Source: Amphimedon queenslandica (Eukaryota; Porifera; Demospongiae; Haplosclerida; Niphatidae). From it: a stretch of 64,000 bases of DNA. The translations under genes were made by a program, and so were the position numbers. This document shows, piece after piece, positions 36,498 through 46,776 of this stretch (its first letter is position 1; each line of letters opens with the position of its first letter). The notes under the pieces were generated by a model. That model searched no databases. It worked only from the letters and a program-made list of their open reading frames with translations, and had not been told where the DNA came from. Location: assembly GCF_000090795.2 (NCBI RefSeq), contig NW_003546442.1, forward strand, positions 2,015-66,014. The letters are read 5' to 3'.

Positions 36498-38830
36498 ATG
36501 CTGCATTTAATTTTCCTTCTTTTGCTGCAGTACATTGATTGCGCTAGTAAGTATAATAATAATTATTTTATTCATTCATTTTATTGTTTCATAATGTTTA
36601 TAGATATAACAGTACAGCCAGTATCCTTTAATGTAACACTTAACTCAGTTGTTGTCTTCTCCTGTCAAGCTGTGGCTGATGAACTTACTTTCAGAGTTAA
36701 TAATCTGCCAGCCACTAATGCAGGTGTTATGGCTAAAGGATTTAGTACATCAATAAGTGGTACTTATACTATAAGAGCAGAACTACAAGGACCAGCTTAT
36801 GAATATAATAATAATACTGAAGTAAAGTGTAGAGCTAGTAGTGATGAACCTCCTGAAACAGTGTTTAGTAATACAGCAATATTAATGATACAAGGTTATT
36901 ATTATTTTCTATTTCTTATATGGGTATGGTACATTCATTGTTTCTTATCAGGTCTATTGGATAGTGTTGTTGATCTGAATTATACCTTTATTAATGGATC
37001 CAGTGTATTATTAACATGGACAGCTCCTTATACACTGGATAATGTACCTATCACTGGATACTATATAGTCAATGGATTAGTGAACATTACTACTCCTAAT
37101 AATAATACTAATATTACATTATCAACTACTAATCCTAATCCCTGTGTATTAAATAATGTATCAGTTTCTCCTATTAATGATGTTGGAGTAGGTTCATCTA
37201 ATAATATCAGTTTTGATTATGAAACAGGTTAGAACTACTATACCTTGATGCATATGCTCACAGTGTATCTTTCAGTTCCTCTCATTACTCCTCCTGTATC
37301 AGTGGTACCAGTAATTGATGGACAACAAGTATCACTAAATATCAGCATTGATGTAAGTATATTTAGCTATGTAGTTATTATACACTAGTTTTAGTTTACC
37401 TAATTTCTCACACACTTACTCACTCATAGGTCAGTACATTATGTAAAGGAGAGTATCCTAATAGTATCATGGTTACTATACTGAATACTAATAATGCATT
37501 AATAAAAAATACCAGTGTGATAGTTCCACAAGTTAATGATCAACTGATGATTGTAGCTTCAATAACTACTTTGAATGCATTTACTGTTAATGTATCACTG
37601 AGTAATAATGGAGGAACATTTAATGACATGTCATCTTTTGGGTTTAGTAAGGCAAAATATGTTTTACAAACTTTAACTTTTTTCTTAATTCTTGTTTAGG
37701 TTTTCTTGGACCAGTTACTAACATTGACTCTTCAATTGACAACTGTTCTAGTATTAATATAACGTGGACCGCTCCTGCAGTTGATGATAGAGTACCTATA
37801 CAGTATTACATACTAAGAATATATAATGCTATTACTGGTAGTCTAGTAAAGAATGTATCAGTATATGATACCAGTTATCAGTTTGTGGATAGTAATATAT
37901 TGATTCATCGTTACACATATGTTATAACTGGAGTTAATGAATTAGGAGAAGGAATATCTATTAATGATACATTCTCATATCAAAGAGGTACATGTACCTA
38001 ACTGACTATGTATATTACATTGTTATAGTACCTAGAGTTCCACAAAATACATCACTTGACGTGCTCTATTATACACAAGATGTGGTTATTGTCCAGTTCT
38101 ATTTTCCAGTTTGTTATTATTGTTATAATAACTGTTATTATTAATTTATAGATTATTTTGAAGTGCATTGGTGAAGCCCCTAAACATGTTATAGTTACTG
38201 TAATATGTAATGGAATTGATAGTAGTACAACTTACCAAATAAGGAATATGAATGATATTACAGGATTAATATCAGTACCATTAAACCAACAGTGTAATAT
38301 CAGTATTGTATTTAGTAATGAGGCTGGTAGTAGTGAACCATTTATACTAGCATTTGGTAAGTATATCTATGTTACTACATATTGAAGTGTTGCATTAACA
38401 GATACATACCCTCCTTCTCCTAACAACACTAATGTCACTACTACTGTACAAACATCCCCTACTACTGGCACATCTGTTTCAACAGGTTTTAGCATCAGCA
38501 TTGGTTAGTATATGACACTATGCATATGATACATTATGTATGTTATTATAGTTATTGTCACAGCAATATCATTGAGTGTTGTTATTGTATTATTACTACT
38601 AATAATCATAAGTCTCATTGTGCTTGTTATTACATACAAAAAGAAGTTATACAGTAAGTATTGTTGTTGTTATTTATTTATTATAATTATTAATTACAGG
38701 GTCTGCCTCATCACAACAAAATATACCTACTGCATGTAATGAAGCATATGAATTTAACACATTAATGATTAATACTAATCCTACTTATGAAGAAATAAGA
38801 GGAAACAGAGGAGGAGCAGTTAACTTGTGA
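36498..38830 (+). CDS. Ig/FN3-type receptor B, short YEEI tail, 605 aa
   Basis: Exons: 36498-36546, 36604-36894, 36952-37227, 37276-37352, 37430-37646, 37700-37987, 38029-38108, 38152-38356, 38402-38503, 38552-38653, 38700-38830; all phases agree. Same ectodomain plan and the same exon boundaries as receptor A: signal peptide (LHLIFLLLLQYIDC), Ig-like, FN3, two-exon domain, FN3, two-exon domain, Thr/Pro linker, TM (LSVVIVLLLLIIISLIVLVI). The tail has only about 45 residues and ends in a single exon with Tyr592 in PTYEEIRGN; pYEEI is the preferred ligand of Src-family SH2 domains (established knowledge). The FN3 exons are nearly identical to A, while the Ig and membrane-proximal exons are much more diverged. 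Likely partner or counterpart of A. Confidence 0.87.
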
Positions 38831-39129
38831 CTCATTGTAATTATAGTTATAAAAACATTTTAGTGACTAAAATTAGAGATGTGTGTACATTACAATCAAT
38901 ATTACCGTGCATAGCTTTGGCTTTCAGAAAATTTTGACTCCATATCAATATTTTTATTGTCATCAACAATTTTTTTAGAGTCAAAAAACATACCAAGGTA
39001 TTTTCTAGAAATCGGCATATTTCTAACCGGGGACATTGAGATTTTTGTGTTTTTTAGTTCTTATATTTTATTTCCAGTTAAGTCAGAGTGCTGGATCATT
39101 TCACTTACACTACCATCTACAGAAATAAT
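38831..39129. other. 3' flank of receptor B
   Basis: Holds the expected 3' UTR. No gene or known repeat recognised. Confidence 0.4.
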
Positions 39130-39800
39130 ACTTAGCTTTGTCTCCATCAATATCACTATCAATAGTGGATAATGCATGTACTTATCACTGGATATAACCG
39201 TATAAGGGTTTTATTTTATTGGTATAAAATTTTGCAAATTTGTCCAGATTTGTCCCAAATCTTACCTTCTATGGTCAATTTTCCTAGTGTGCCACACCTT
39301 TTTTGTAGAATTTAATTTTGCAAATTTAATGAAAACGCAAAATTAGCAAAAATTTATTTCCAGTGAAGTATAATTAGTGAACAGTACTATTACTAATAAT
39401 AATACTAATATTACACTATTAACTACTAAACCTGATATCCTTGTGTATTAAATAATGTATCTATCATTTTCTGATTTTCCCCATGAAATAGGTCATCTAT
39501 ACATCTAATAATATCAGTTTTTATTAGGACATTACATGGCTTCATGTATATGTCCACAACTTAACAGTGTATCTTTCAGTTTCTCTTGTCTCAACTGTGG
39601 TATCAATATTTGGATAGCAAATTGTGAAGTAAAATTATGATGTATAGAACCAAAACTACACATTATTTATGATTAGAACATCATCCGGATCGGATAATGC
39701 AGTAATAAATAATGCCAGTATATCAACACAAGTTAATGATCAACTGATGATTACTGGAAGTATTGCAATAACTAATTCAAATACATTTCCTGTTAGTACT
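39130..39800 (+). pseudogene. Decayed receptor copy (right flank of the cluster), split by an insertion
   Basis: 39141-39194 and 39376-39450 together match the FN3 exon (ACTGGATA..., then GTGAACAGTACTATTACTAA and AATAATAATACTAATATTAC). 39580-39640 matches the next exon, and 39670-39800 the one after it (GTTAATGATCAACTGATGAT). Multiple stops and deletions. The FN3 copy is split by an AT-rich element at about 39194-39375. Confidence 0.7.
39194..39375. mobile_element. Small non-coding insertion in the right receptor pseudogene
   Basis: Sequence between ACTGGATA and ATTAGTGAACAG has no counterpart in the intact paralogues, where these words are separated by only about 20 bases. It has TA-rich ends and words (TTTTGCAAATTT, AAAATTAGCAAAAATT) like other MITEs here. 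Clear terminal repeats were not found. Confidence 0.5.
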
Positions 39801-40148
39801 TAGTAATTGGATTGGTAGTAGTTACATTAGTATTTCTATTTGGTATTTATTTAGTATGATATTAGTATGATTCTACCATGCCTAGTTATGATTGACCAAT
39901 CAGATTACTTGATTTTAGGTTCATAAATAATATACTTACTACCAAGTTTGCTGGAAAGTTGAATAAATAAAATTAATTTCCAGAAATACGGGAAGAGCAC
40001 CTCATTGTATTATAGCCTATACTATTTATATAGACATACATGATACAAGTGTTCCTATATAGACCATGACTCACTAGTGATACTAATGAAACAGTTATGC
40101 ATCAGGTTTCTCTCTAACTTATTTATTCATCATAGTACATCATGAGTC

Positions 40149-40951
40149 ATGGAGCTATTATTGGTTGTTGTATTATGCTGTAGTCTGATGCAGGGTAAGA
40201 TGAATCATACAGTTATGCTAATCAGGGGCAGATCTAGGGGTGGGCCAGGTTGGGCCGGCCCACCCAAAAATTTTGTGCAGTAATTTAAAATCAACTTTTT
40301 CATGTGGATGACTATGTAAACTGTGAAGCATCACTATGCAAACAATTTGTAAACCACAAAGAAGCTCATTTTTAACAGCTTTAATCTTCAAAATTTTGAC
40401 TTTGAATGCAGGCCTTGTTGGCCACACCCACTAATTACCACACCCAAATCATCAAGGCCCACCCAAAAATCCAATCCTAGATCCGCCCCTGATGCTAATA
40501 AGTATAGCAGCACTCTAGTGACAACATATGATAGCAAGAGTATGTACTCTTGATGATGGAAATTAGTATTCTTCTTCATCAGTTCATCTAAAACTATTGC
40601 TGTAGATAGTATTTTACTTTTATGTTTTACTAATTTAAACTGAAGTGCGAAGTAAAAATCGGCAAATTGTAGTATTATGCATGCTGCAACAATGATCCAA
40701 TCATCCTGCAACTTCTGCTGTGTGCATGCATGGGTGGGCTGGGTTTTGGGTGTGGCTGGTCTGCGAGGATGTTAATGTTAGGAATCAGGATGGTCCTGGA
40801 TGGATATGATTGATGGATCAATGACTGTTCGAGTGACTAGGAGCATAGATAGAGAATGTACTACTTAAGATCTTATAGGTAGTAATGTTACTGTAGTGGT
40901 TGCTTCCGACCCTCAGCATCATTTTATTCAGCACTTTCATGAAATGAGAAT
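40149..40951 (+). CDS. Orphan signal-peptide exon plus candidate second exon
   Basis: 40149-40194 encodes MELLLVVVLCCSLMQ and ends in a phase-1 GTAAGA donor, a textbook secretory first exon. A phase-compatible exon follows at 40879-40951 (acceptor TTATAG, donor GTAAGT) encoding SNVTVVVASDPQHHFIQHFH. No clear continuation was found. The placement just beyond the receptor cluster suggests the start of another, perhaps broken, receptor gene. The intron holds the hAT-like element at 40223. Confidence 0.4.
40215..40499. mobile_element. hAT-like MITE with perfect 8-bp target-site duplication
   Basis: The element spans 40223-40491, starts CAGGGGCAGATCTAGG and ends CCTAGATCCGCCCCTG, so the terminal inverted repeats are about 16 bp with one mismatch. 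It is flanked by ATGCTAAT on both sides (40215-40222 and 40492-40499). The 8-bp duplication and CAGGGGC ends are hallmarks of hAT transposons. At 269 bp it encodes nothing and is non-autonomous. Confidence 0.9.
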
Positions 40952-42219
40952 GTAAGTTGTATTATACGTATATATATGTAATGAAATTGTTGTTGTATTT
41001 TAAGGAGCCTATTTATAACACTCCATAAATATGTACACTATTTAAGTCACAAATGGCTTTAATAATAATTCAAAAAATTCAACTTTCTGGATTATCTGCT
41101 CTTTGTTAACTAGCAAATGCTTATAGGCCGAAAACTAAACAATTCATATACAACAACCCAATTGCTTCGTACTCACCTAGACTAGGCAAGTGTGGCAAGT
41201 CCAAAAATTATACACATTAAACCACTTTTCATAACACAGAATTTTGATGGGTGTGGCCATTTTTACAGGAATTTTTTTGCTAATTTTGCTATTAAAGTAA
41301 AAATCACAATTATTAGTACATGTAATAACATACCATGTAACGATAATTTACTAATGGCAAATATACATGTAGTACCCACAAAACCTACTGAGAGTTAAAA
41401 TTGCTTTATTTTGTACCTGTATATAATTAGAAGTTACTCTAAGGTACCTGATACTTGGAGAAAATTTGTGACTATATCTGTTCAGTGTGCATTTAGTATA
41501 GTGCGGTACTAATTATGTAGCTCTATTCCCTATTGTTCCATGCTTTTGGTTATTGTTTGAGTTCAAAATCAGTCACTTCTAACATAGCATATGTATCTAT
41601 TACCTCTTTACATTCATTAGTGGGTAGTGGGCGGCTACTATTTTTCACGTACAGTCACTCAGTGGTCCAGCCCAGCTGCATGTGGACCACCACCGCAGAT
41701 TGATTGCGTCTTTATGACGAAATAGTCACATGATGATGAGCTGGCTGGTATGATTCAGCTTTTGCTCACTGTTATTCTTTTAGTCTTTGCACACACTGCA
41801 AATTAAATTGGAGGTGTTTTAGAAGCTAACTTTAAAATGCTACAGATGAATGATGTAGGCCATTTTGAGAAACTGGCTTAATTTTTTCAATGCCTATAAC
41901 TTAAAACTTGTGATTGGAATTGAATTATTAAAAGTGTGTGTTAAAGTTACTTTTCTGATGTTTTACTAGTACACAACTTGTTGAAATAAAGAAGTAGCAA
42001 ATATAATTAAAAAATTCCTTATTGATGTCATTATTGTATGTAAAACAGCATGCATAGCATTGAAATATTAAAATTGTAACTGTCGTTTAACTTAAGGGGA
42101 ATTGTTATACACATAGAGAGAGAGAAAGGGTACACAAAAAATTGGAATAATTACAGTTGAGGTGAGCATCCATTGCAGTTGAATTCGTTTTTGCCTTCTG
42201 GCCGCACACCTCTTTCCTA
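40952..42219. other. Intergenic, no gene seen
   Basis: AT-rich. Contains words of a dispersed repeat near 41180-41290 (ATGGGTGTGGCC) and a few short frames without coding character. Confidence 0.5.
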
Positions 42220-42330
42220 TTAGTCTTTCTTAAGAGCAAGAGGCACAGTGACTCCTACAATAATTCCAGCTACTGCAAGAATGCCAAGGACAATGATTAC
42301 AACAATGACAACTTTTTTCCAAGTCTCCAT
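42220..42330 (-). CDS. Single-pass membrane microprotein, 36 aa
   Basis: ATG at 42330-42328, stop TAA at 42222-42220, single exon. The peptide starts METWKK, continues with a strongly hydrophobic segment (VVIVVIIVLGILAVAGIIVG) and ends in a short basic/acidic tail (LALKKD). The hydrophobic run without any stop, the flanking charges and the GC-richer upstream patch (42380-42425) argue for a real small gene; its shortness argues for caution. Similar architecture is found in sarcolipin- or phospholamban-like regulators, but no family motif is present, so no function is proposed. Confidence 0.5.
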   Translation of the reverse strand: METWKKVVIVVIIVLGILAVAGIIVGVTVPLALKKD

Positions 42331-42986
42331 TTCCCGCTAGTGTTATAGAAGTTTCTTTACAAAGTTCTTAGTGTAGCGTAGAAGCTCCCGCTGGAGACTA
42401 GGGACCGTGGTGGGCCTGTTTTTATGAAGCCATTGACCACGTGATGTGCCGGAAGAGAGGGAGAGGGAGGGCTCTCATTCATAATGTACACAGAAGCGAT
42501 ATGACCCACACACATAATAATAATATGCATTATTTATTGATTCGCCCAATAAAGACATCAATGTATACAGAGCATAAAAGTTATTGCATAGTATTTAATT
42601 GTGTGGATTTATGTTCAGAATATGTGTCGTATGTGTTTTGCTAAATGTAATATGATGATTACCACTGCCAGTATGCATTCATTAATTAAAAACTAATTTA
42701 TAGTTCATTAGTGTGATGATATTTATGAGGGAAAGTCCCTGGTACAGCCCCTCTTGTGGGTGTTTTGTGTTCTTTTGATAATGTCATAACAGTTGTATTG
42801 TGTATGATAATGTGCCTTTGTGTATTGTGGATTCCTGTTTTCCAGGGAGGATCTGTGTGGTGGACTTATGTTTTGATTATTATCATAGCTTCACGTCCAT
42901 TTAAATTTTTTAATAATAATAATAATAAAGTTAAAATTACATTATTTTATTTTTCTGTAGCTCTTGCACCTGCTTCTATCTTCTAT
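42331..42986. other. Spacer with no supported gene
   Basis: Two plus-strand frames of 67 and 79 codons are present but lack coding features. The GC-richer stretch at 42380-42480 (CCGCTGGAG, GTGATGTGCCGG) may be a promoter for the microprotein on the minus strand. Confidence 0.4.
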
Positions 42987-44180
42987 TCAACTTGAATTGT
43001 CATCATGAGGGCTTCCACCTAAAACGGACCAGTTATTACACACCAGATAATCAGACATTATTATACCTCTATCATCACTACCACCTATAAAGGTTTCTTC
43101 TTCACTGGTATTGGTTGCTTTGTTGTGTGGCCCTAAATCACTGGTACTTGTTGCCTTATTCAAATCATGCTGAGAACTCAGAGTAAAATTATCCCGCCCT
43201 ATTCCTGATCCTTGCTGCTGTTCTCTTTTTATGGTAGCTTTGTGATTTTTAAACCCCCAGCACCATATCATGAGTGATGCTACTATTACTAGGATGCAGA
43301 ATGTCCCTATCTCAAAGTAGCATGTTATGGATATCTTCCCTTCATAGTAGAGGTAGAAATTAAACCCAGCCAGTCCAAGTGCACTTAGGAATAACAATGC
43401 CTGAAATCCAATCACACAGAATACATATATACAGGAGCACCAATCATTTTTCAAACAGGAGCACTCGTACAAAAATTTACAAGCACCACAGGAGAAGGAA
43501 GAGGTACAGCACTTGCAGGGAAAGTTGCAATCATTTTCATTATTTTTTGTCTTTTTCAGTGCATTGCCTCCCAACTGTATTATGATCCACAGAAAAGCTG
43601 ATGCAATGACCCAAGAGAAGGCAAAGGCTCCTGTTGCTAGACCAACTGCATTCCCAATGTTGCAAGTAAATCGATAACATTTTGCTTCTGATATTGAGCA
43701 GTTTGGCAGAGGTTTCTCGTCCAATATATTCAGTGATGGTTCATTGGGATAACAGTCAAAATTCATGTCGCATGTTGAAGATCGTTCTATAAAGAAATTG
43801 AGCCAGAATATGACAACCGTAGTAATGATGACACCTAGCAGTAGAACCCAGAGCCAGAAGAGGTACCATTCTTGAATTATGTAACTGAATATTTTTGTAT
43901 CATATTCTGTGTCCCTGTGATTGGATGATGCATTGCTACCTTCCTCTCCATTAGTGTTACTTGCCTCTTCATTAGTAGCACTTGTGTTTGACCTCTTTTC
44001 TTTTTTGATGTATGGGAATATCATTTGTATTGTTCTTCTTATGTTATAGTGCTTGTCTTTATAGCCCATGAAGCAAGGGAGAGCAGCATAAATACTGAAG
44101 CCAATGGCCACAATGAGAGCAAATAGACTTGAACCAATACTCTCAGCTTGAAAGTAAGCCCGGTAAGGAAAAGTGGTCAT
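42987..44180 (-). CDS. Five-TM membrane protein with Cys-rich loop, 397 aa
   Basis: Single exon. The start chosen is the ATG at 44180 (MTTFPYRAYF); the frame extends 17 codons upstream but begins with GTG, not ATG. Predicted membrane segments at about 15-38, 103-130, 175-203, 251-278 and 288-312. Between segments 1 and 2 lies a polar Asn/Ser/Glu-rich loop. Between 2 and 3 is a loop with five Cys, perhaps extracellular. Between 3 and 4 is a short Cys-dense loop (CKCCTSSFSCGACKF) that could be palmitoylated or bind metal. The tail is Ser/Thr-rich with acidic patches. No transporter, tetraspanin or GPCR signature was recognised. A splice-like site just upstream (GCTA|GTGAGG) may mark a 5' UTR intron. 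Confidence 0.7.
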   Translation of the reverse strand: MTTFPYRAYFQAESIGSSLFALIVAIGFSIYAALPCFMGYKDKHYNIRRTIQMIFPYIKKEKRSNTSATNEEASNTNGEEGSNASSNHRDTEYDTKIFSYIIQEWYLFWLWVLLLGVIITTVVIFWLNFFIERSSTCDMNFDCYPNEPSLNILDEKPLPNCSISEAKCYRFTCNIGNAVGLATGAFAFSWVIASAFLWIIIQLGGNALKKTKNNENDCNFPCKCCTSSFSCGACKFLYECSCLKNDWCSCIYVFCVIGFQALLFLSALGLAGFNFYLYYEGKISITCYFEIGTFCILVIVASLMIWCWGFKNHKATIKREQQQGSGIGRDNFTLSSQHDLNKATSTSDLGPHNKATNTSEEETFIGGSDDRGIIMSDYLVCNNWSVLGGSPHDDNSS

Positions 44181-46054
44181 GGTTATCAGAAATCTCTTTC
44201 CTTTCTCTCTGCGTTTTCTTAGTTTCCTCACTAGCTAAGCCGCCTGAAGGTGATGTCTCAAAAGTGCTGCTTAAAAGTATTGTCGGAGGGTTTGAAGAGG
44301 TTGGGCCAACCAGAAGCCACTCGAAGCCGAAGGTAATACTTAAAACAATGTACATGTACATTGTACATGTACATTGTACATGCATGATTATTAATCTATT
44401 GTAGCAATATAATACATGTACAATACCTTTCTAAATTTAGTATTGTATTCATCAGTTGACTACTATGGCATACACTACATGCATTGTATGCAATGATTGA
44501 GTATTGCTGGTTTTATTTATTAAATAAATATGTGTGTGATTGTTATCTTCATGATGTCAAATGTCATGTGTAATTGTAAGTGTTGAGTCCTCCTTTGTAG
44601 AACTTTCTCCTCCCTCTCTCTCTCTTTTCTCTTTGTCCTTCTTCTCCTTCTTCTCCTGAGGTTGTGGTTTAGACAATATGTCTCTCCCTCTCTTGTTGTT
44701 TGCTCTGAAGGTTAAAAGTTATAGGAGGTGACTAGCAGACCAGGGGAGGGGGACAAGAGTGGCTACTGTGTCAGCTTTCTCATTTATTTGGCTTATTCCC
44801 ATTAACTGTCTTATACATTTATTCATTTTGTTTCTTTACTGTTTCCAAGCTTTGACAGTCTTTAGACTTTATAGTTTCCAGTATGGCAAGGCTTCTTCTG
44901 TAAAGAGTAATACTGTATTGAACCCATATACCTTCCCATTGTTCATACCATTGATTTATTTAAAGAATGTGTACTATCGTCTCTTATTAATCTATTGAGG
45001 GGGTGCACTCCCAGTATTGTCAAGGGGAGCAATTGCCAAACCTAGAAATGTTATAATGAATGAAATTCAGTTGTGGTGATTAGTATGGTACAATAATTTT
45101 AGTTTTAGTTACCCTAGGGCGCCTTTTTTGAGGGCTATAAATTTCGTGATTTTTAAAAAAATTTACAAAAATTACTTACGCGAAAATCAAATTAATACAG
45201 TACAAGATGGCAGACAGCATAAATTTGCTAAAATTAAACCCGTGAAATAAAAATCCATGAAATTTATATCCCTAAAAAAGGCGCCCTACGGTATGCAATG
45301 GTAATAATTTTTAGTTTTAGTTGTTGTTATCACTTTATAATTGTATTTAGATAGTTTAATTCACCAAACTCTTTCTGTTAATGTAATAACAATTAAACGA
45401 TCAAAATTAAGAACTAGTGAATGAACTAAATGACCTGACCAACAGTACACTGCTAGTATTGGTGGTCACACCTCTTAATCATACTGCAATAGTTTAGTTA
45501 AAAGTGTGCAATTTTAGTTTTAGTTATAGTTAATTAGAACTAGTATAGTTTTAGCTTTAGTTATAAGTACTGAGGAATTTGAATTTTAGTTTTAAAAGGA
45601 AAACAGCTCACTAAAATTGGCTTAGTTTTTGTTATTGTTAACTAAAACGACACTAGTGGTGATAAAAATTACTATCACATTAACAACTTTGGCATGCCTT
45701 AATGTAAAACTTGGCTCTTCATTTACATGTACTACATTATTTAATCCTGCCCAGTTAGAAAGAACAGGGGTTGCTACCTCCCAAATTACTCTTCTTAAAT
45801 TTAACCGGACTTTTGAGAACTGATTTATCAGATCTTTTCATTATTTTCAACCCACAAATCAATTTTGTAACACCTTTACACATTTGGATTTTAGAAGTAT
45901 TGTGATTTTGTGGATTTCATAAATTGTTGAAAATGAAGATTTATCAAATGTTTAAAGGTGGTAGTCAATTTCTGGCCTATGCCTTAAGATATTTCACTAC
46001 TCATTGTTGTACACTAGTAATTTAGTGAATTGTGACTATTTTTTATTGTTGTAG
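44181..46054. other. Intergenic with low-complexity TTTTAGTT tracts
   Basis: Contains a TACATGTA cluster (44349-44382), a CT-rich stretch at 44609-44660, the MITE at 45111-45292 and several blocks of TTTTAGTTTTAGTT/TAGTTATAGTT between 45095 and 45600. A 46-codon minus-strand Lys/Glu-rich frame at about 44555-44700 is a by-product of the CT-rich tract. Confidence 0.45.
45111..45292. mobile_element. MITE with long terminal inverted repeats
   Basis: The left end reads ACCCTAGGGCGCCTTTTTTG and continues with a TATAAATTTC block; the right end is its reverse complement with few mismatches, about 40 bp in all. Length 182 bp, non-coding. Confidence 0.8.
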
Positions 46055-46245
46055 AGTACAGTACAAGGAGCCAATAGTGGAAATGATACTGCAAGAAAGT
46101 AACTTCACTATGGTAAATTGGATTTATACATCTAGTCGACATATTTAATGGTTTTGCAGATTCCATGTTGACGGGAGGAGGAGCCCAGTTTAGTTCTACT
46201 GCTCCAGATCAAACTAGTGGAACAAGTTTAGTATCTTACTTGTAA
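46055..46245 (+). CDS. Candidate last two coding exons of an unidentified gene
   Basis: 46055-46098 and 46160-46245 splice with GT/AG and matching phase to VQYKEPIVEMILQENSMLTG..., ending SLVSYL then TAA. It reads like a cytoplasmic tail. No upstream exon could be linked with confidence; the orphan signal-peptide exon at 40149 is on the same strand but 6 kb away. Could be chance. Confidence 0.25.
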
Positions 46246-46776
46246 CTAATATACATGCCACACCCATAACTTTGAAGATTACTGAGATTAACTCTGTATA
46301 CTTGCAAAAAATGGATGTAAACATATGCACTGTGGTATCACAGAATATAGGCAGGTTAGACACTCTCCCTAAATAATTATCCACTCTTGCTATTACTGAT
46401 AGTGAGAAGAAATAGTAGGAGTACATGTATTTAAGATTAGGGTTTATATACATGTAATAACGTGATTTGCATCACGTACGTCTAAATGCTTAACAAGTAT
46501 AAATGGTTCACTGGTACCAGCCATATTACTGAATACAATAATTACTATTAATTATTTGGTAATAGTATAGTCTTGTAGACCAGGCCCTGCTAGTTAATAG
46601 CAGCAGTAGTTTTATGACACCCAGTACCCAGTACATCTCACTATCATTTATTTACAACATTGTTACTAGTATTATTGTAAGAGGCAGTAGTGTTATTAAT
46701 TAGCTTGATCTATGCATGGGTGTGACAACACATTGGCACTCGCCCACGCATATAATCAGTCATTGGCAAATTTGCA
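46246..46776. other. Upstream region of the active-site-intact monooxygenase
   Basis: No gene seen. The promoter of the gene at 46777 must be here; no clear core element. GTATAAATGGTTCACTGGTACCAGCC at 46498-46523 is a small fragment related to the receptor-family exon GAGGCTGGTAGTAGTGAACC (reverse strand). Confidence 0.4.

Noticed and set aside
44143-44404. Frames overlapping the start of the five-TM gene
   Set aside because: Built from TACATGTA repeats; the ATG at 44180 with its hydrophobic continuation is the better start.
44555-44700. Minus-strand Lys/Glu-rich frame with an acceptor-like start (KKEKKDKEKRERE type)
   Set aside because: Produced by the CT-rich low-complexity tract read on the other strand; no upstream exon or start codon.
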